Source of the DNA: Mycobacterium sp. PO1
Lineage (GTDB): Bacteria > Actinomycetota > Actinomycetes > Mycobacteriales > Mycobacteriaceae
NCBI RefSeq assembly: GCF_017312405.1
Contig: NZ_BLTG01000023.1
Span: 1 to 64,000, forward strand
Reading direction: 5' to 3'
DNA length: 64,000 bases
Shown here: one piece after another, positions 30,266-40,742 of the stretch
How the letters are laid out: every line of letters begins with the position of its first letter
Position numbering within the stretch: the stretch's first letter is position 1
Program-made: the position numbers and the translations under genes
The notes under the pieces: model-generated
Seen by the model: the letters and a program-made list of their open reading frames with translations, nothing else
What the model was told of the DNA's origin: nothing
Databases searched by the model: none

Positions 30266-31615
30266 ATGAGAATCACGCAATGGCCCACTTCGGGGCGGAG
30301 CGACAGGACCGGCGTCCGATATCCTCTCGTCTCCGCCGCAATCGCCCTGCTGGCCGTCCTCGCGCTGGCGCTGGCCGGGTGCGCCGGCAGCGGCGGTCCC
30401 GAGCAGGAGTCCGGTGACGCCGCGACCGCCTCCGGCGACGTTCCCACCGACATCTCCGGCACCGTCCGGATCCTGATGGAGAACGTGCCCGACACCGACA
30501 TCGTGCAATCGATGGTCGCCGACTTCAACGCCGAGTACCCCGATGTCACGATCGACATCGAATCGCTGACCTACGACCAGATGCGCGACAAGCTGGTGTC
30601 GTCGTTCCAGTCCTCCGACGCCAACTACGACCTCATCGTGGTGGACAACCCGTGGATGGTCGATTTCGCCAACGCAGGCTTCCTGCAGCCGCTGGACTCG
30701 CGCATCGACAGCACCCCCGACTACGACGCCGCCGACTTCTTCGCCCCGCTGACCGACATCACCACCGTCGACGGCGTGCGTTACGCGGTGCCGTTCTACA
30801 ACTACGCGCTGGGCTACCTGTACAACACCGCCGACCTCGCCGCGGCCGACCAGCAGGTGCCCACCAACCTCGACGAGCTCGTCGCCACCAGCAAGGCGCT
30901 GACCACTCCCGAACGTGCCGGCATCGCGATGCAGCCGCAGCGCGGCTACAAGATCTTCGAGGAGTGGGGCAACTGGTTGTTCGCCGCGGGCGGATCCATC
31001 TACGACTCCGAGGGCAACGTCACCCTCGACACCCCCGAGGCCAAGCGGGCACTCGAGGCCTACATCGACACCTACACCACCGCCGCCCCGGCCAACAGCC
31101 TGAACTGGAGCATGGACGAGGCGCAACGCTCGGTGTCGGCCAACCAGTCGGCCTCGATGATCAACTACAACTGGCAGCTGCCCGCGCTCAACGAACCCGG
31201 ATCCGGCCCGGCGGCAGGCAACATCAAGCTCGCCCCCATCCCGGGCGGCAAGCAGGTCCTCGGCTCGTGGAGTTGGGCCATCCCCACCAACTCCGCGGCG
31301 CCGGATGCCGCGTGGGCGTTCGTGTCCTGGCTCACCGCCAAGCCCAACGACGTCGTGCGGACCGAGAAGGGCGGGGCGGCCATTCGGCAGAGCACGCTGC
31401 AGAATCCGGCAGTGCTCGAGGGCCGCTACGGCGCCGATTACTACCGCACCGTCGAGCAGCTGCTGGCCAATTCCGCACCGTTGAGCCAAGGACCCAGCGG
31501 TGAGGAGATGATCCAGGCCGTGGGCACGGAACTCAACGAAGCCGTGGCCGGCACGAAGAGTGTCGAGGACGCTCTGGCCGCTGCACAGGCCGAGGCCGAA
31601 CGCATCCAGGGCTGA
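30266..31615 (+). CDS. sugar ABC transporter substrate-binding lipoprotein
   Basis: 449 residues of the CUT1-type extracellular solute-binding family. A signal peptide of about 38 residues ends with lipobox LAGC, making Cys39 the lipidated N-terminus. The mature part begins with a Gly/Ser/Glu-rich linker, then the binding fold (VRILMENVPDTDIVQSMVADF; GYKIFEEWGNWLFAAGG; LGSWSWAIPTNSAAPDAAWAF). AAGGG precedes the ATG. It feeds the two permeases and ATPase directly downstream. Ligand cannot be told from sequence. Confidence 0.92.
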   Translation: MRITQWPTSGRSDRTGVRYPLVSAAIALLAVLALALAGCAGSGGPEQESGDAATASGDVPTDISGTVRILMENVPDTDIVQSMVADFNAEYPDVTIDIESLTYDQMRDKLVSSFQSSDANYDLIVVDNPWMVDFANAGFLQPLDSRIDSTPDYDAADFFAPLTDITTVDGVRYAVPFYNYALGYLYNTADLAAADQQVPTNLDELVATSKALTTPERAGIAMQPQRGYKIFEEWGNWLFAAGGSIYDSEGNVTLDTPEAKRALEAYIDTYTTAAPANSLNWSMDEAQRSVSANQSASMINYNWQLPALNEPGSGPAAGNIKLAPIPGGKQVLGSWSWAIPTNSAAPDAAWAFVSWLTAKPNDVVRTEKGGAAIRQSTLQNPAVLEGRYGADYYRTVEQLLANSAPLSQGPSGEEMIQAVGTELNEAVAGTKSVEDALAAAQAEAERIQG

Positions 31616-31671
31616 CCTCGATCACCGCGAAACCGGAAACCGACCACCCCGCGAAAGGAGCGAAGACCACC

Positions 31672-32550
31672 GTGAACTCCCCCCTGAAATTTCAGCACGG
31701 CATGGTCGCGCCCCTCATCGCCCTCTTCGTCGGGGTGGTCGGTTTCCCTCTCGGTTACGCCGCATACCTCAGCGTCACCGACTACAAGCTGACCGACCGC
31801 GGCGCGCCGACCATCGTCGGCACGGACAACTTCGTGGCGACGTTCGGCGACGCCGGCTTCTGGAATGCGTTCGCCACGACCGCCATCTACGTCGTCGTGG
31901 CGGTGGGCCTGGAACTCGTCATCGGACTCACCCTGGCGCTCGCACTGCAAAAGCAGCGCTGGGCACGCGATCTGACCCGGTCGATGCTGCTGGCGCCCAT
32001 GTTCATCACACCGATCGCCGTCGGGCTGACATTCCGGTTCCTGCTCAACGACCAGCTCGGCGCTATTCCGGCGATGCTGTCGAGCGTCGGCATCGAGTAC
32101 GACTTCTTCGGCCCAGGTAAGGCGCTGCTCACCCTCGCCCTCATCGACGTGTGGCAGTGGACGCCGTTCATGGTGCTGCTGCTGCTCGCCGGGCTGGAAT
32201 CGATCCCCAAGGAGCCGCTCGACGCCGCCCGCGTGGACGGTGCAGGCGGGTTGTATGTGCTACGGCGCGTGACCCTTCCCCTGTTGGCCCCCGTCTTGGT
32301 GGTCGCCATCCTGCTGCGCAGCCTGGACGCGATGAAGGTCTTCGAGTACGTCTTCGCGACCACGAGGGGCGGTCCGGGCACCGAGACCGAGACCTTGCAG
32401 TACTTCATCTACCAAACCGGAATCCAGTTCTTCCGAATGGGTTCGGCAGCCTCGATGGCGTTCGTGGTGCTGGTGGTGGTGCTGGGGGTCATCGTCGTGG
32501 CGTTCCGCCGGCTGGACCGGACCCGCACCGCTGAGGGACGCGCCCGATGA
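31672..32550 (+). CDS. sugar ABC transporter permease 1
   Basis: 292-residue inner-membrane permease with about six helices. The cytoplasmic EAA loop reads LDAARVDGAGGLYVLRRVTLP, which docks to the ATPase. GTG start with AAAGGAG upstream. It corresponds to the MalF/UgpA-type subunit of CUT1 importers. It overlaps the second permease by four bases (ATGA). Confidence 0.92.
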   Translation: MNSPLKFQHGMVAPLIALFVGVVGFPLGYAAYLSVTDYKLTDRGAPTIVGTDNFVATFGDAGFWNAFATTAIYVVVAVGLELVIGLTLALALQKQRWARDLTRSMLLAPMFITPIAVGLTFRFLLNDQLGAIPAMLSSVGIEYDFFGPGKALLTLALIDVWQWTPFMVLLLLAGLESIPKEPLDAARVDGAGGLYVLRRVTLPLLAPVLVVAILLRSLDAMKVFEYVFATTRGGPGTETETLQYFIYQTGIQFFRMGSAASMAFVVLVVVLGVIVVAFRRLDRTRTAEGRAR

Positions 32551-33362
32551 ACCGGTCAGCCATGGTCACCGTGCTGCGGGTGGCACTGTTGTGGGCCGCC
32601 GGCATCACGGTCGCGTTCCCGCTGGTGTGGGTCGCCCTCGCGAGCGTGAAAACTCCTGCCCAGCTGAACGAACCGTTCCTGGTCGCCTTCGCCCCCTCGT
32701 TCGCCAGCTGGCACGAGGTGTTGGCGTCGGGCATCCTCGGTGCGGCCGGGCGCAGCGCGCTGGTCGCCCTGGTGACGGTCGGGATCAGCGTCGTGGTGGG
32801 CAGCATGGGCGCCTACGCCATCGCCCGGTACCGCGCCGGCGGTACGCTGACGCGCTTCGGCATGCTCGCGGCACAGGTGCTGCCGCCGGCGGTGCTGGTG
32901 TTCCCGTTCCTGACGATGGCCTACGCGCTACGGCTGACCGACACGCTGCTGCCGGTGATCTTCTCTCATCTGAGTTTCGTTCTGCCCGTGGTGACCTGGT
33001 TTCTGATCGGCTTCTTCGAGGCGGTGCCCCGCTCGCTGGAGGAGCAGGCGCAGGTCGACGGGTTCGGCCGGTTCGCCGCGTTCCGCCTCGTGGTGCTCCC
33101 CCAGGTTCTCCCCGGCATCGGCGCCGCGGCGATCTTCGGTTTCACGCTGTCGTGGAACGACCTGTTCTACGGTCTCATCCTGGCGCCGGGCAAAGCGGCC
33201 ATCCTGCCGGTGGCCATCGCGGGTTTCAACACGTTCCGCGGGGTGCAGATCGGCTCCATGAGCGCGGCGATCCTCATCGCGGTCGTGCCCGTGGTCGTGG
33301 CGAGCTTCTTCATCCAACGCAAGCTGGTGCAGGGCATCAGCGGCGGCGCCGTCAAGTTCTAG
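32547..33362 (+). CDS. sugar ABC transporter permease 2
   Basis: 271-residue MalG/UgpE-type permease with six predicted helices and an EAA loop EEQAQVDGFGRFAAFRLVVLP. Together with the preceding permease it forms the membrane channel. The ATG overlaps the first permease stop, and the stop lies 24 bases before the ATPase gene. Confidence 0.92.
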   Translation: MNRSAMVTVLRVALLWAAGITVAFPLVWVALASVKTPAQLNEPFLVAFAPSFASWHEVLASGILGAAGRSALVALVTVGISVVVGSMGAYAIARYRAGGTLTRFGMLAAQVLPPAVLVFPFLTMAYALRLTDTLLPVIFSHLSFVLPVVTWFLIGFFEAVPRSLEEQAQVDGFGRFAAFRLVVLPQVLPGIGAAAIFGFTLSWNDLFYGLILAPGKAAILPVAIAGFNTFRGVQIGSMSAAILIAVVPVVVASFFIQRKLVQGISGGAVKF

Positions 33363-33386
33363 AAAAGGCTTTGGTGACTGATCCTC

Positions 33387-34460
<1,074 letters not shown>

Positions 34461-34474
34461 GAACACCTGCACAG

Positions 34475-35245
34475 ATGACCAGAACAGTCGTGGTGACCGG
34501 AGCGGGTTCGGGCATCGGCGCGGCGATCGCGGCCACCCTGGCGCAACGGGATTGGCGTGTCGTCGTCACCGACCTCGACCTCGAGGCGGCGCGTCGGGTC
34601 GCCGCCGGGCTGCCGAACACCGCCGTCCGCCACGAAGCCGTCGCGCTGGACGTCACATCGGCAGAGGCCGCGGCCGAGGTGGCCGCCGACGTGTCCACCC
34701 GGCTGGGCCTGTCGGCCTGGGTCAGCAACGCCGGAATCTCGTTCATGCACCGATTCCTCGACGCGCCCGTCGAGCGCTTCGACCAGACCGTCGACGTCAA
34801 CCTCAAGGGTGTGTTCGTCTGCGGTCAGGCCGCCGCTCGGGAGATGGTGCGCACCGGGGTGTCCGGAGCGATCGTCAACACGGCGTCGATGGCGGGCAAG
34901 CAGGGTCGCGTGCCGTACCTGGCCGATTACGTCGCCTCGAAATTCGGAGTCGTCGGCCTGACCCAGGCGATGGCCTACGAGCTCGGCCCGCACCGCATCA
35001 CCGTCAACTGCGTCTGCCCGGGATTCGTCGAAACACCCATGCAGTCAAGGGAATTGCAGTGGGAGGCGCAGCTGCGCGGCACCACGCCGGAGGCCGTGCG
35101 AGACATGATGCTCGCCGACACCCCGCTGGGCCGGCTCGAGCAGCCCGATGATGTGGCCCAGGCGGTCGCGTTCCTGCTCTCCCCCGATGCGCGCTTCATC
35201 ACCGGCGAGGCGCTGGCTGTCAACGGCGGCGCCTACATGGACTGA
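34475..35245 (+). CDS. SDR family oxidoreductase
   Basis: 256-residue short-chain dehydrogenase. The cofactor loop is VTGAGSGIGAAI at residues 6-17; DLDLEA at the end of strand 2 favours NAD(H). NAG is near 88, catalytic Ser in NTASMAG and YVASK near 152-156. The C-terminal half, CVCPGFVETPM then ITGEALAVNGGAYMD, is typical of polyol/sugar dehydrogenases. It lies 14 bases after the ATPase gene. Likely oxidises an imported polyol or sugar, supplying the ketose for the kinase (inference). Confidence 0.9.
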   Translation: MTRTVVVTGAGSGIGAAIAATLAQRDWRVVVTDLDLEAARRVAAGLPNTAVRHEAVALDVTSAEAAAEVAADVSTRLGLSAWVSNAGISFMHRFLDAPVERFDQTVDVNLKGVFVCGQAAAREMVRTGVSGAIVNTASMAGKQGRVPYLADYVASKFGVVGLTQAMAYELGPHRITVNCVCPGFVETPMQSRELQWEAQLRGTTPEAVRDMMLADTPLGRLEQPDDVAQAVAFLLSPDARFITGEALAVNGGAYMD

Positions 35246-35290
35246 CGCCTGCCCGAAACGTTCCCACCCATCTGAAGAGAAAGGCACCCC

Positions 35291-36112
35291 GTGACCACCA
35301 CCTGGCTCGACGAGGTTTTCGACGTCGCCAAACCCGTCATCGCCATGTTGCATCTGTCCGCCCTGCCCGGCGACCCCGGCTTCGACTCCGCGGGCGGTAT
35401 CGCCGCCGTCGTCGAGCGGGCCCGCACCGAACTCGACGCGCTGCAGAGCGGCGGGGTCGACGGCGTGATGATCAGCAACGAGTTCAGCCTGCCGTACCTG
35501 ACGAAGACCGAACCCATCACCGCGATCTCGATGGCCAGGATCATCGGCGAACTGCTTCCCGATCTCTCGGTGCCGTTCGGGGTGAACGTGCTGTGGGACG
35601 GGCGGGCGTCGATCGATCTGGCGGTGGCCACCGGAGCGAAGTTCGTCCGCGAGATCTTCACCGGCGTGTACGCCAGTGACTTCGGGCTGTGGGACACCAA
35701 TGTCGGCGAGGTGGCCCGCCACCGGGCCCGTGTGGGCGGATCCGGGGTGAAGTTGCTGTTCAACATCGTGCCGGAGTCGGCCCAGTACCTGGCCGAGCGG
35801 GATCTGGCCTCGATCACCCGCACCACGGTGTTCGCCACCCTGCCCGACGCGATCTGCGTGTCCGGCGCGACCGCCGGCTCGCCCACCGACATCGAGGCAC
35901 TGCGGGTGGTGAAGGACGCGGCCGGCACCGTCCCGGTGTTCGTCAACACCGGTGTGCGCGCGGAGAACGTGGCCACCCAGCTGGCGGTGGCCGACGGTGC
36001 GGTGGTCGGCACCTACTTCAAGAAGGACGGCGTCTTCGCCAACGCCGTGGACAAGTCGCGGGTTCAGGAGCTCATGGGTGCGGCGCGTGAGTTCCGCGCC
36101 CAGCTGGTCTGA
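35291..36112 (+). CDS. BtpA/SgcQ family TIM-barrel protein
   Basis: 273 residues matching the BtpA/SgcQ family: VIAMLHLSALPGDPGFDSAGG at the start, DGVMISNEFSLPY, FGVNVLWDGRASIDLAVATGAKFVRE and ATAGSPTDIEALRVVKDAAG are characteristic barrel segments. BtpA was first linked to photosystem I stability in cyanobacteria, while SgcQ sits in an E. coli sugar locus; no reaction is firmly assigned. Last gene of the sugar operon, 45 bases after the SDR gene with a GAGAAAGG ribosome site. It may act on the phosphorylated sugar. Confidence 0.85.
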   Translation: MTTTWLDEVFDVAKPVIAMLHLSALPGDPGFDSAGGIAAVVERARTELDALQSGGVDGVMISNEFSLPYLTKTEPITAISMARIIGELLPDLSVPFGVNVLWDGRASIDLAVATGAKFVREIFTGVYASDFGLWDTNVGEVARHRARVGGSGVKLLFNIVPESAQYLAERDLASITRTTVFATLPDAICVSGATAGSPTDIEALRVVKDAAGTVPVFVNTGVRAENVATQLAVADGAVVGTYFKKDGVFANAVDKSRVQELMGAAREFRAQLV

Positions 36113-36118
36113 CCCGAT

Positions 36119-36598
36119 TCACGAGCTGGGGGCGGGCTTGCGCAGGCCCACTCCCAGCTCGTCGGGCGGCACCGGATGCCCTTGCGCGCACACCACTTCC
36201 ACGGTGGCAGGGGCGCCGCAGCCGAGATGGGTCAGCCGCAGCGGGGTGTCGCCCAGGTGCTTGCGGCCCCATTCGAACATCGCCCACACCACCGGCATCA
36301 GTTCGGTGCCTGCGTCGGTGAGCACGTACTCGTCGCGGGCACGCTGGCCCGGTTCGCGATAGGGACGCTTCACCAGCAGACCGGCTTCGACGAGTTCGCC
36401 CAGCCGTGCCGAGGTCGCGGCCTTGGTGATCCCGACGCGCCGCGCGAAGTCGTCGAAGCGGGTGGTGCCGTAGTACGCCTCCCGCATGATCAGCATGGCC
36501 GACCGGGTGCCCAACAGGGCCATCGTCTTCTCGATCGGACAGCGGCCCGCCGGTGACCAGGTGTCACGGTCGACGAGCGGCCCCTGCAGAACTGTCAT
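36119..36598 (-). CDS. HxlR family transcriptional regulator
   Basis: 159-residue winged-helix protein of the HxlR class. CPIEKTMALLGTRSAMLIMREAYYG and FDDFARRVGITKAATSARLGELVEAGLL form the diagnostic N-terminal and recognition-helix segments, followed by the wing and a C-terminal part with paired Cys (HLGCGAP, VVCAQGHP). The ATG at 36598 is used because GGAG lies eight bases upstream. Divergent from a thiolase gene, with an inverted repeat between them; probable local regulator of the thiolase. Six bases separate its end from the BtpA gene end. Confidence 0.87.
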   Translation of the reverse strand: MTVLQGPLVDRDTWSPAGRCPIEKTMALLGTRSAMLIMREAYYGTTRFDDFARRVGITKAATSARLGELVEAGLLVKRPYREPGQRARDEYVLTDAGTELMPVVWAMFEWGRKHLGDTPLRLTHLGCGAPATVEVVCAQGHPVPPDELGVGLRKPAPSS

Positions 36599-36614
36599 GC
36601 ACATCACTCCAAGC

Positions 36615-36672
36615 CTGGGTAGTCATCACTAAACCTAGGGTGTTCCATCTAAGTATAGAAAACCCTACCCAG
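36615..36672. promoter_or_regulatory. inverted repeat between hxlR and thiolase
   Basis: CTGGGTAG (36615-36622) and CTACCCAG (36665-36672) are perfect inverted copies 50 bases apart. Between them are related half sites, CCTAGGGTGTT near 36635 and AAAACCCTA near 36659. The block lies in an AT-richer divergent promoter region and is the likely HxlR binding region. Confidence 0.5.
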
Positions 36673-36693
36673 CAGTGAGGCTCAGGAGGACAG

Positions 36694-37878
36694 ATGACCC
36701 AGTATTCCGATCGCGACGCCGTGATCGTCGGAGCGGTCCGCACCCCGGTGGGCAAAGGCAAACCCGGCGGGGCACTGCACGACGTCCTGCCCGCCGACCT
36801 GCTGGCGCACAGCCTGCGCGAGCTGACCACGCGCACGGGCGTCGACCCCGCCGCGGTCGACGACGTCATCGCCGGCGCCGTCACCCAGGTCGGTGACCAG
36901 GCCGCCAACATCGCCCGCAATGCCTTACTGGGCGCCGGATTCCCGGAGAGCGTGCCCGGCACGACGGTGGACCGTCAGTGCGGTAGCAGCCAACAGGCCG
37001 TCAGTTTCGCGGCCCAGGGTGTGCTCGCCGGCGCCTACGACGTCGTCATCGCCGCCGGTGTGGAGTCGATGAGCCGGGTGCCGATGGGGTCCTCGGTGCT
37101 ACCGGGCAGCAACCCCTTCGGTGCCGGCACGGCCGCCCGCTACCCCGAGGGGCTGGTCGCACAGGGCATCAGCGCCGAGTTGATCACCGCGACATGGAAT
37201 CTGTCGCGCACCCAGCTGGACGAGTTCTCCGCCGGAAGCCACCAGAAGGCGGCGCGGGCGACCAAGGACGGGCTGTTCGACGCCGAACTGGCCCCGATCG
37301 CGGGGCTGGCCACCGACGAGATCATCCGCCCGGAGACCACGGTGCAGACGCTGGCAGGGCTGCGACCGGCGTTCCACAGCGACGCGATCGCCGCCCGCTT
37401 TCCCGACATCACCTGGGCGATCACCGCCGGCAACAGCTCGCCGCTGTCGGACGGCAGTGCCGCGGTGATGATCACCAGCGGGGCCGCGGCGCGGCGCCTC
37501 GGACTGCGACCACTCGCGCGCATCCACACGACGGTCGCCGTCGGGTCGGATCCGCTGTACATGCTGACCGGCGTCATCCCGGCCACCGAGAAAGTCCTGA
37601 CGCGGGCTGGGCTGTCGTTGTCCGACATCGACCTGTTCGAGGTCAACGAGGCGTTCGCACCGGTGGTGCTGGCGTGGGCACGCGAGACCGGGGCCGATCT
37701 GGCCCGCACCAACGTCAACGGCGGGGCCATCGCGATCGGGCATCCGCTGGGAGCCAGCGGCGCGCGCATCATGACGACCTTGGTCAACGCGCTCGAGCAG
37801 CGCGGCGCGCGCTACGGTCTGCAGACCATGTGCGAGGCGGGCGGCATGGCGAACGCGACGATCATCGAGCGCCTCTGA
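36694..37878 (+). CDS. acetyl-CoA C-acyltransferase (thiolase)
   Basis: 394-residue thiolase. Nucleophilic Cys96 lies in DRQCGSSQQAV, the catalytic His in GGAIAIGHPLGASGAR, and the second Cys in TMCEAGGMANATII, so all active-site residues are present. It would cleave 3-ketoacyl-CoA or condense acyl-CoA units. An AGGAGG ribosome site precedes the ATG. It is a single-gene unit, divergent from HxlR, and ends at a hairpin. The specific acyl substrate is unknown. Confidence 0.92.
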   Translation: MTQYSDRDAVIVGAVRTPVGKGKPGGALHDVLPADLLAHSLRELTTRTGVDPAAVDDVIAGAVTQVGDQAANIARNALLGAGFPESVPGTTVDRQCGSSQQAVSFAAQGVLAGAYDVVIAAGVESMSRVPMGSSVLPGSNPFGAGTAARYPEGLVAQGISAELITATWNLSRTQLDEFSAGSHQKAARATKDGLFDAELAPIAGLATDEIIRPETTVQTLAGLRPAFHSDAIAARFPDITWAITAGNSSPLSDGSAAVMITSGAAARRLGLRPLARIHTTVAVGSDPLYMLTGVIPATEKVLTRAGLSLSDIDLFEVNEAFAPVVLAWARETGADLARTNVNGGAIAIGHPLGASGARIMTTLVNALEQRGARYGLQTMCEAGGMANATIIERL

Positions 37879-37886
37879 ACGTGCGG

Positions 37887-37931
37887 ATCCGGCGCGTTGG
37901 GCGACACCCACGGTGCCCCGCCGCGCCGGAT
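37887..37931. terminator. hairpin between thiolase and nitroreductase-family gene
   Basis: ATCCGGCGCG (37887-37896) pairs perfectly with CGCGCCGGAT (37922-37931) across a 25-base loop, between convergent genes. No U tract. It may stop transcription from both sides. Confidence 0.5.
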
Positions 37932-37938
37932 TCGGCCG

Positions 37939-38397
37939 TCAGTCGCGCGTGAGCTCGAACAGCGGTATCGCGCGGGAGGTCTTGGCTTGGTACTCGCCGA
38001 ACTGCGGCGCCTTCTCGACCACCCGCGGATACAGCGCGTCCCGCTCGCCGGGCGGCAGCTCGTGGGCTTCGGCATCGAACGACTCGGTCCCGATTTCGGC
38101 TCGCACCTTCGGTTGCGCACGCAGATTGTGAACCCACGCAGGAGCTTTCGGCGAACCTCCGAAGGAACCAGCGATCAGGATCCGGCCGTCGACCTCGAAG
38201 TACACCAGCGGAGACACCCGCGGCTGCCCGGATTTGGCGCCCACGGTGGTCAACAGAATCAGGTCGGAGCCGGCGAAGGGGCCGCCCACCCTTCCGCCGT
38301 TGGCCCGAAATTCTTCGACCACTTGGCGGTTCATCTGGTCGAGAGCATTGCGGTCGGCAATGAGGTCATCTGAGTTGAATTCGGTGTTCTCACTCAC
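37939..38397 (-). CDS. nitroreductase/deazaflavin-dependent oxidoreductase family protein (copy 1)
   Basis: 152-residue split beta-barrel protein of the F420-dependent Ddn-like family. The core RANGGRVGGPFAGSDLILLTTVGAKSG and PRVSPLVYFEVDGR, then [19 protein letters not shown], match the family. GTG start. It is the last gene of a minus-strand run aspS, copy 2, copy 1. The two copies share most residues over their cores and end almost identically (YQAKT then IPLFELTR), so they are tandem duplicates. Substrate unknown. Confidence 0.85.
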   Translation of the reverse strand: MSENTEFNSDDLIADRNALDQMNRQVVEEFRANGGRVGGPFAGSDLILLTTVGAKSGQPRVSPLVYFEVDGRILIAGSFGGSPKAPAWVHNLRAQPKVRAEIGTESFDAEAHELPPGERDALYPRVVEKAPQFGEYQAKTSRAIPLFELTRD

Positions 38398-38426
38398 AAC
38401 GAGACCAGACCACGACAGGCGCGCTT

Positions 38427-38855
38427 CTATTCCCGGGTGAGCTCGAACAGCGGGATGACCCGCGTCGTCTTGGCCTGGTACTCGGCGAACGCCGGGGCCA
38501 TCTCGGTCACCTTCGGGTAGGTCGCGTCCCGCTCGCCGGCCGGTAGCTCGCGCACGGCGACGTCATAGGTGTCGGTCCCGACCTCGATGCGCGCGCGGGG
38601 GTGGGCCCGCAGATTGTGCACCCAGGCCGGATCCTTGGGCGCGCCGGCGTAGGAGCCGATGATGATCATCTTGCCGTCGACGGTCAGATACGCCAGCGGG
38701 GAGACACGGGGCTGACCGGATTTGGCACCGGTGGTGTGCAACAGCAGCAGGGTGGCGCCCTCGAACGGGCCGCCCACCACGCCGCCGTTCGCGCGGAACT
38801 CGTCGATGATCGCCTGGTTGAAATCGGCCAACGCGGAGCCGTCAGGTGTGGTCAC
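38427..38855 (-). CDS. nitroreductase/deazaflavin-dependent oxidoreductase family protein (copy 2)
   Basis: 142-residue paralogue of the next gene downstream, with the same core ([38 protein letters not shown]). The open frame continues far upstream through aspS, but the GTG at 38855 is chosen because it overlaps the aspS stop (GTGA) and homologues start nearby. Translation is therefore coupled to aspartyl-tRNA synthetase. Ddn-type proteins reduce quinones or nitro compounds using F420H2; F420 use is inferred from the family. Confidence 0.83.
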   Translation of the reverse strand: MTTPDGSALADFNQAIIDEFRANGGVVGGPFEGATLLLLHTTGAKSGQPRVSPLAYLTVDGKMIIIGSYAGAPKDPAWVHNLRAHPRARIEVGTDTYDVAVRELPAGERDATYPKVTEMAPAFAEYQAKTTRVIPLFELTRE

Positions 38856-40627
38856 GGCTTTTCCGACGCCTCGGGCTTGGCATCTATTCCGGATTCCTTG
38901 CGCTGCTGGGCGGTGATGGGCGCCGGCGCATCGGTCAACGGGTCGACGCCGCCGCCCGACTTCGGGAACGCGATGACTTCGCGGATCGAGTCCATCCCGG
39001 CCAGCAGCGCGACGATGCGGTCCCATCCGAACGCCAACCCGCCGTGCGGCGGCGCGCCGAAGGTGAATGCGTCGAGCAGGAAGCCGAACTTGTCCTGGGC
39101 CTCGGACTGGTCGATGCCCATCATCGCGAAGACGCGCTCCTGGACGTCTCGGCGTTGGATACGGATCGAACCGCCGCCGATCTCGTTGCCGTTGCACACG
39201 ACGTCGTACGCGTCGGCCAGGGCGGACCCCGGGTCGGTGTCGAAGGTGGCCACCGACTCCGGCTTGGGCGCGGTGAACGCGTGGTGCACCGCGGTCCACG
39301 CCCCCGAGCCGACGGTCACATCCCCGGCGGCGGTGGCCTCGTCGGCCGCTTCGAACAGGGGCCAGTCCACCACCCAGGTGAACGCCCACGCCTCGGGGTC
39401 GATCAGGTCGAGACGCTTGGCGATCTCGATGCGGGTGGCGCCCAGCAGCGCGCGGGCCGACTTCGCCGGCCCGGCAGCGAAGAACACGCAGTCCCCCGGT
39501 GCGGCGCCGACGTGGGCGGCCAGACCGGCCCGCTCGGCCTCGGACAGGTTCTTGGCGACCGGGCCGCCGAGCTCGCCGTCGTCACCGACCAGCACATAGG
39601 CCAGACCCTTGTGCCCGCGCTGCTTGGCGAACTCCTGCCAGCCGTCGAGCGTGCGCCGCGGCTGGGACGCACCGCCCGGCATCACCACGGCACCGACGTA
39701 GGGCGCCTGGAACACCCGGAACGGGGTGTCGGAGAAGAACTCGGTGCATTCCACCAGTTCGACACCGAAACGAAGATCCGGCTTGTCGGTGCCGAACCGG
39801 CGCATGGCCTCGCCGTAGCTGATCCGTGGCAACGGCAGCGGCAGGTCGTAGCCGATCAGCGCCCACAGCGCGCGCAGGATCTGTTCGGAGACCGCGATGA
39901 CGTCGTCGGCCTCGACGAAACTCATCTCGAGGTCGAGCTGGGTGAACTCCGGTTGACGGTCGGCGCGGAAGTCCTCGTCGCGGTAGCACCGCGCGATCTG
40001 GTAGTAGCGCTCCATGCCGGCGACCATCAACAACTGCTTGAACAGCTGGGGGCTCTGCGGCAACGCGTAGAAGCTGCCTGGCTGCAGGCGGGCGGGCACC
40101 AGGAAGTCGCGGGCGCCTTCCGGGGTGGAGCGCGTCAGCGTCGGCGTCTCGATCTCGACGAAGTCGTGGTCGGCGAGCACCGCCCGCGCGGCGGCGTTGA
40201 CCTTGGAGCGCAAGCGGATCGCCTGCCCGGGGCCGTCGCGTCGCAGGTCCAGGTAGCGGTACTTCAGCCGGGCCTCTTCGCCCGCGGTTTCGTCGAGCTG
40301 GAACGGCAACGGCGCGCTCTCCCCCAGCACCGTCAACGACGTCGCGTTGACCTCCACGTCGCCGGTGGTGATCTCGGGGTTGGCGTTGCCCTCCGGACGG
40401 ATCTCCACGACCCCGGTCACCGCGATGCAGAACTCCGAGCGCAGGCGGTGCGCCGACGTCAGCACGTCACCGTCGCGGAACACCACCTGCGCGACGCCGG
40501 ACGCGTCCCGCAGATCGATGAAGATGACGCCGCCGTGGTCACGTCGGCGGGCCACCCAGCCGGCCAGCGTGACCGTCTGTCCGGCGTCGGCGGACCGCAG
40601 CGAGCCGGCGGTGCGGGTGCGCAGCAC
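38852..40627 (-). CDS. aspS: aspartyl-tRNA synthetase
   Basis: 591-residue bacterial-type class II synthetase: N-terminal OB anticodon domain ([20 protein letters not shown]), catalytic motif 2 [23 protein letters not shown] insertion domain, and motif 3 [13 protein letters not shown]. Mycobacteria usually lack AsnRS and use a non-discriminating AspRS with GatCAB to make Asn-tRNA, so dual tRNA use is expected. It heads a three-gene unit with two Ddn-like genes. Confidence 0.96.
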   Translation of the reverse strand: MLRTRTAGSLRSADAGQTVTLAGWVARRRDHGGVIFIDLRDASGVAQVVFRDGDVLTSAHRLRSEFCIAVTGVVEIRPEGNANPEITTGDVEVNATSLTVLGESAPLPFQLDETAGEEARLKYRYLDLRRDGPGQAIRLRSKVNAAARAVLADHDFVEIETPTLTRSTPEGARDFLVPARLQPGSFYALPQSPQLFKQLLMVAGMERYYQIARCYRDEDFRADRQPEFTQLDLEMSFVEADDVIAVSEQILRALWALIGYDLPLPLPRISYGEAMRRFGTDKPDLRFGVELVECTEFFSDTPFRVFQAPYVGAVVMPGGASQPRRTLDGWQEFAKQRGHKGLAYVLVGDDGELGGPVAKNLSEAERAGLAAHVGAAPGDCVFFAAGPAKSARALLGATRIEIAKRLDLIDPEAWAFTWVVDWPLFEAADEATAAGDVTVGSGAWTAVHHAFTAPKPESVATFDTDPGSALADAYDVVCNGNEIGGGSIRIQRRDVQERVFAMMGIDQSEAQDKFGFLLDAFTFGAPPHGGLAFGWDRIVALLAGMDSIREVIAFPKSGGGVDPLTDAPAPITAQQRKESGIDAKPEASEKP

Positions 40628-40712
40628 GAGGAACTCCTCGAAGTAGGGGTTGCAAACGACTGCTCAGTCTAAGGGGCGGCGACAACCCGCCTGACGCGAC
40701 AGCTATGGTGAC

Positions 40713-40741
40713 CTGTCAACCGGGAGTGGAAGGGTTGACAG
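40713..40741 (+). promoter_or_regulatory. 29-bp inverted repeat abutting the SRPBCC start codon
   Basis: CTGTCAACC and GGTTGACAG are perfect 9-bp inverted arms separated by 11 bases that hold GGAG and GAAGGG, the only ribosome-site candidates for the ATG at 40743. Arm centres are 20 bases apart. It could be a dimeric repressor site or an RNA hairpin exposing the ribosome site in its loop. Confidence 0.55.
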
Positions 40742-40742
40742 C

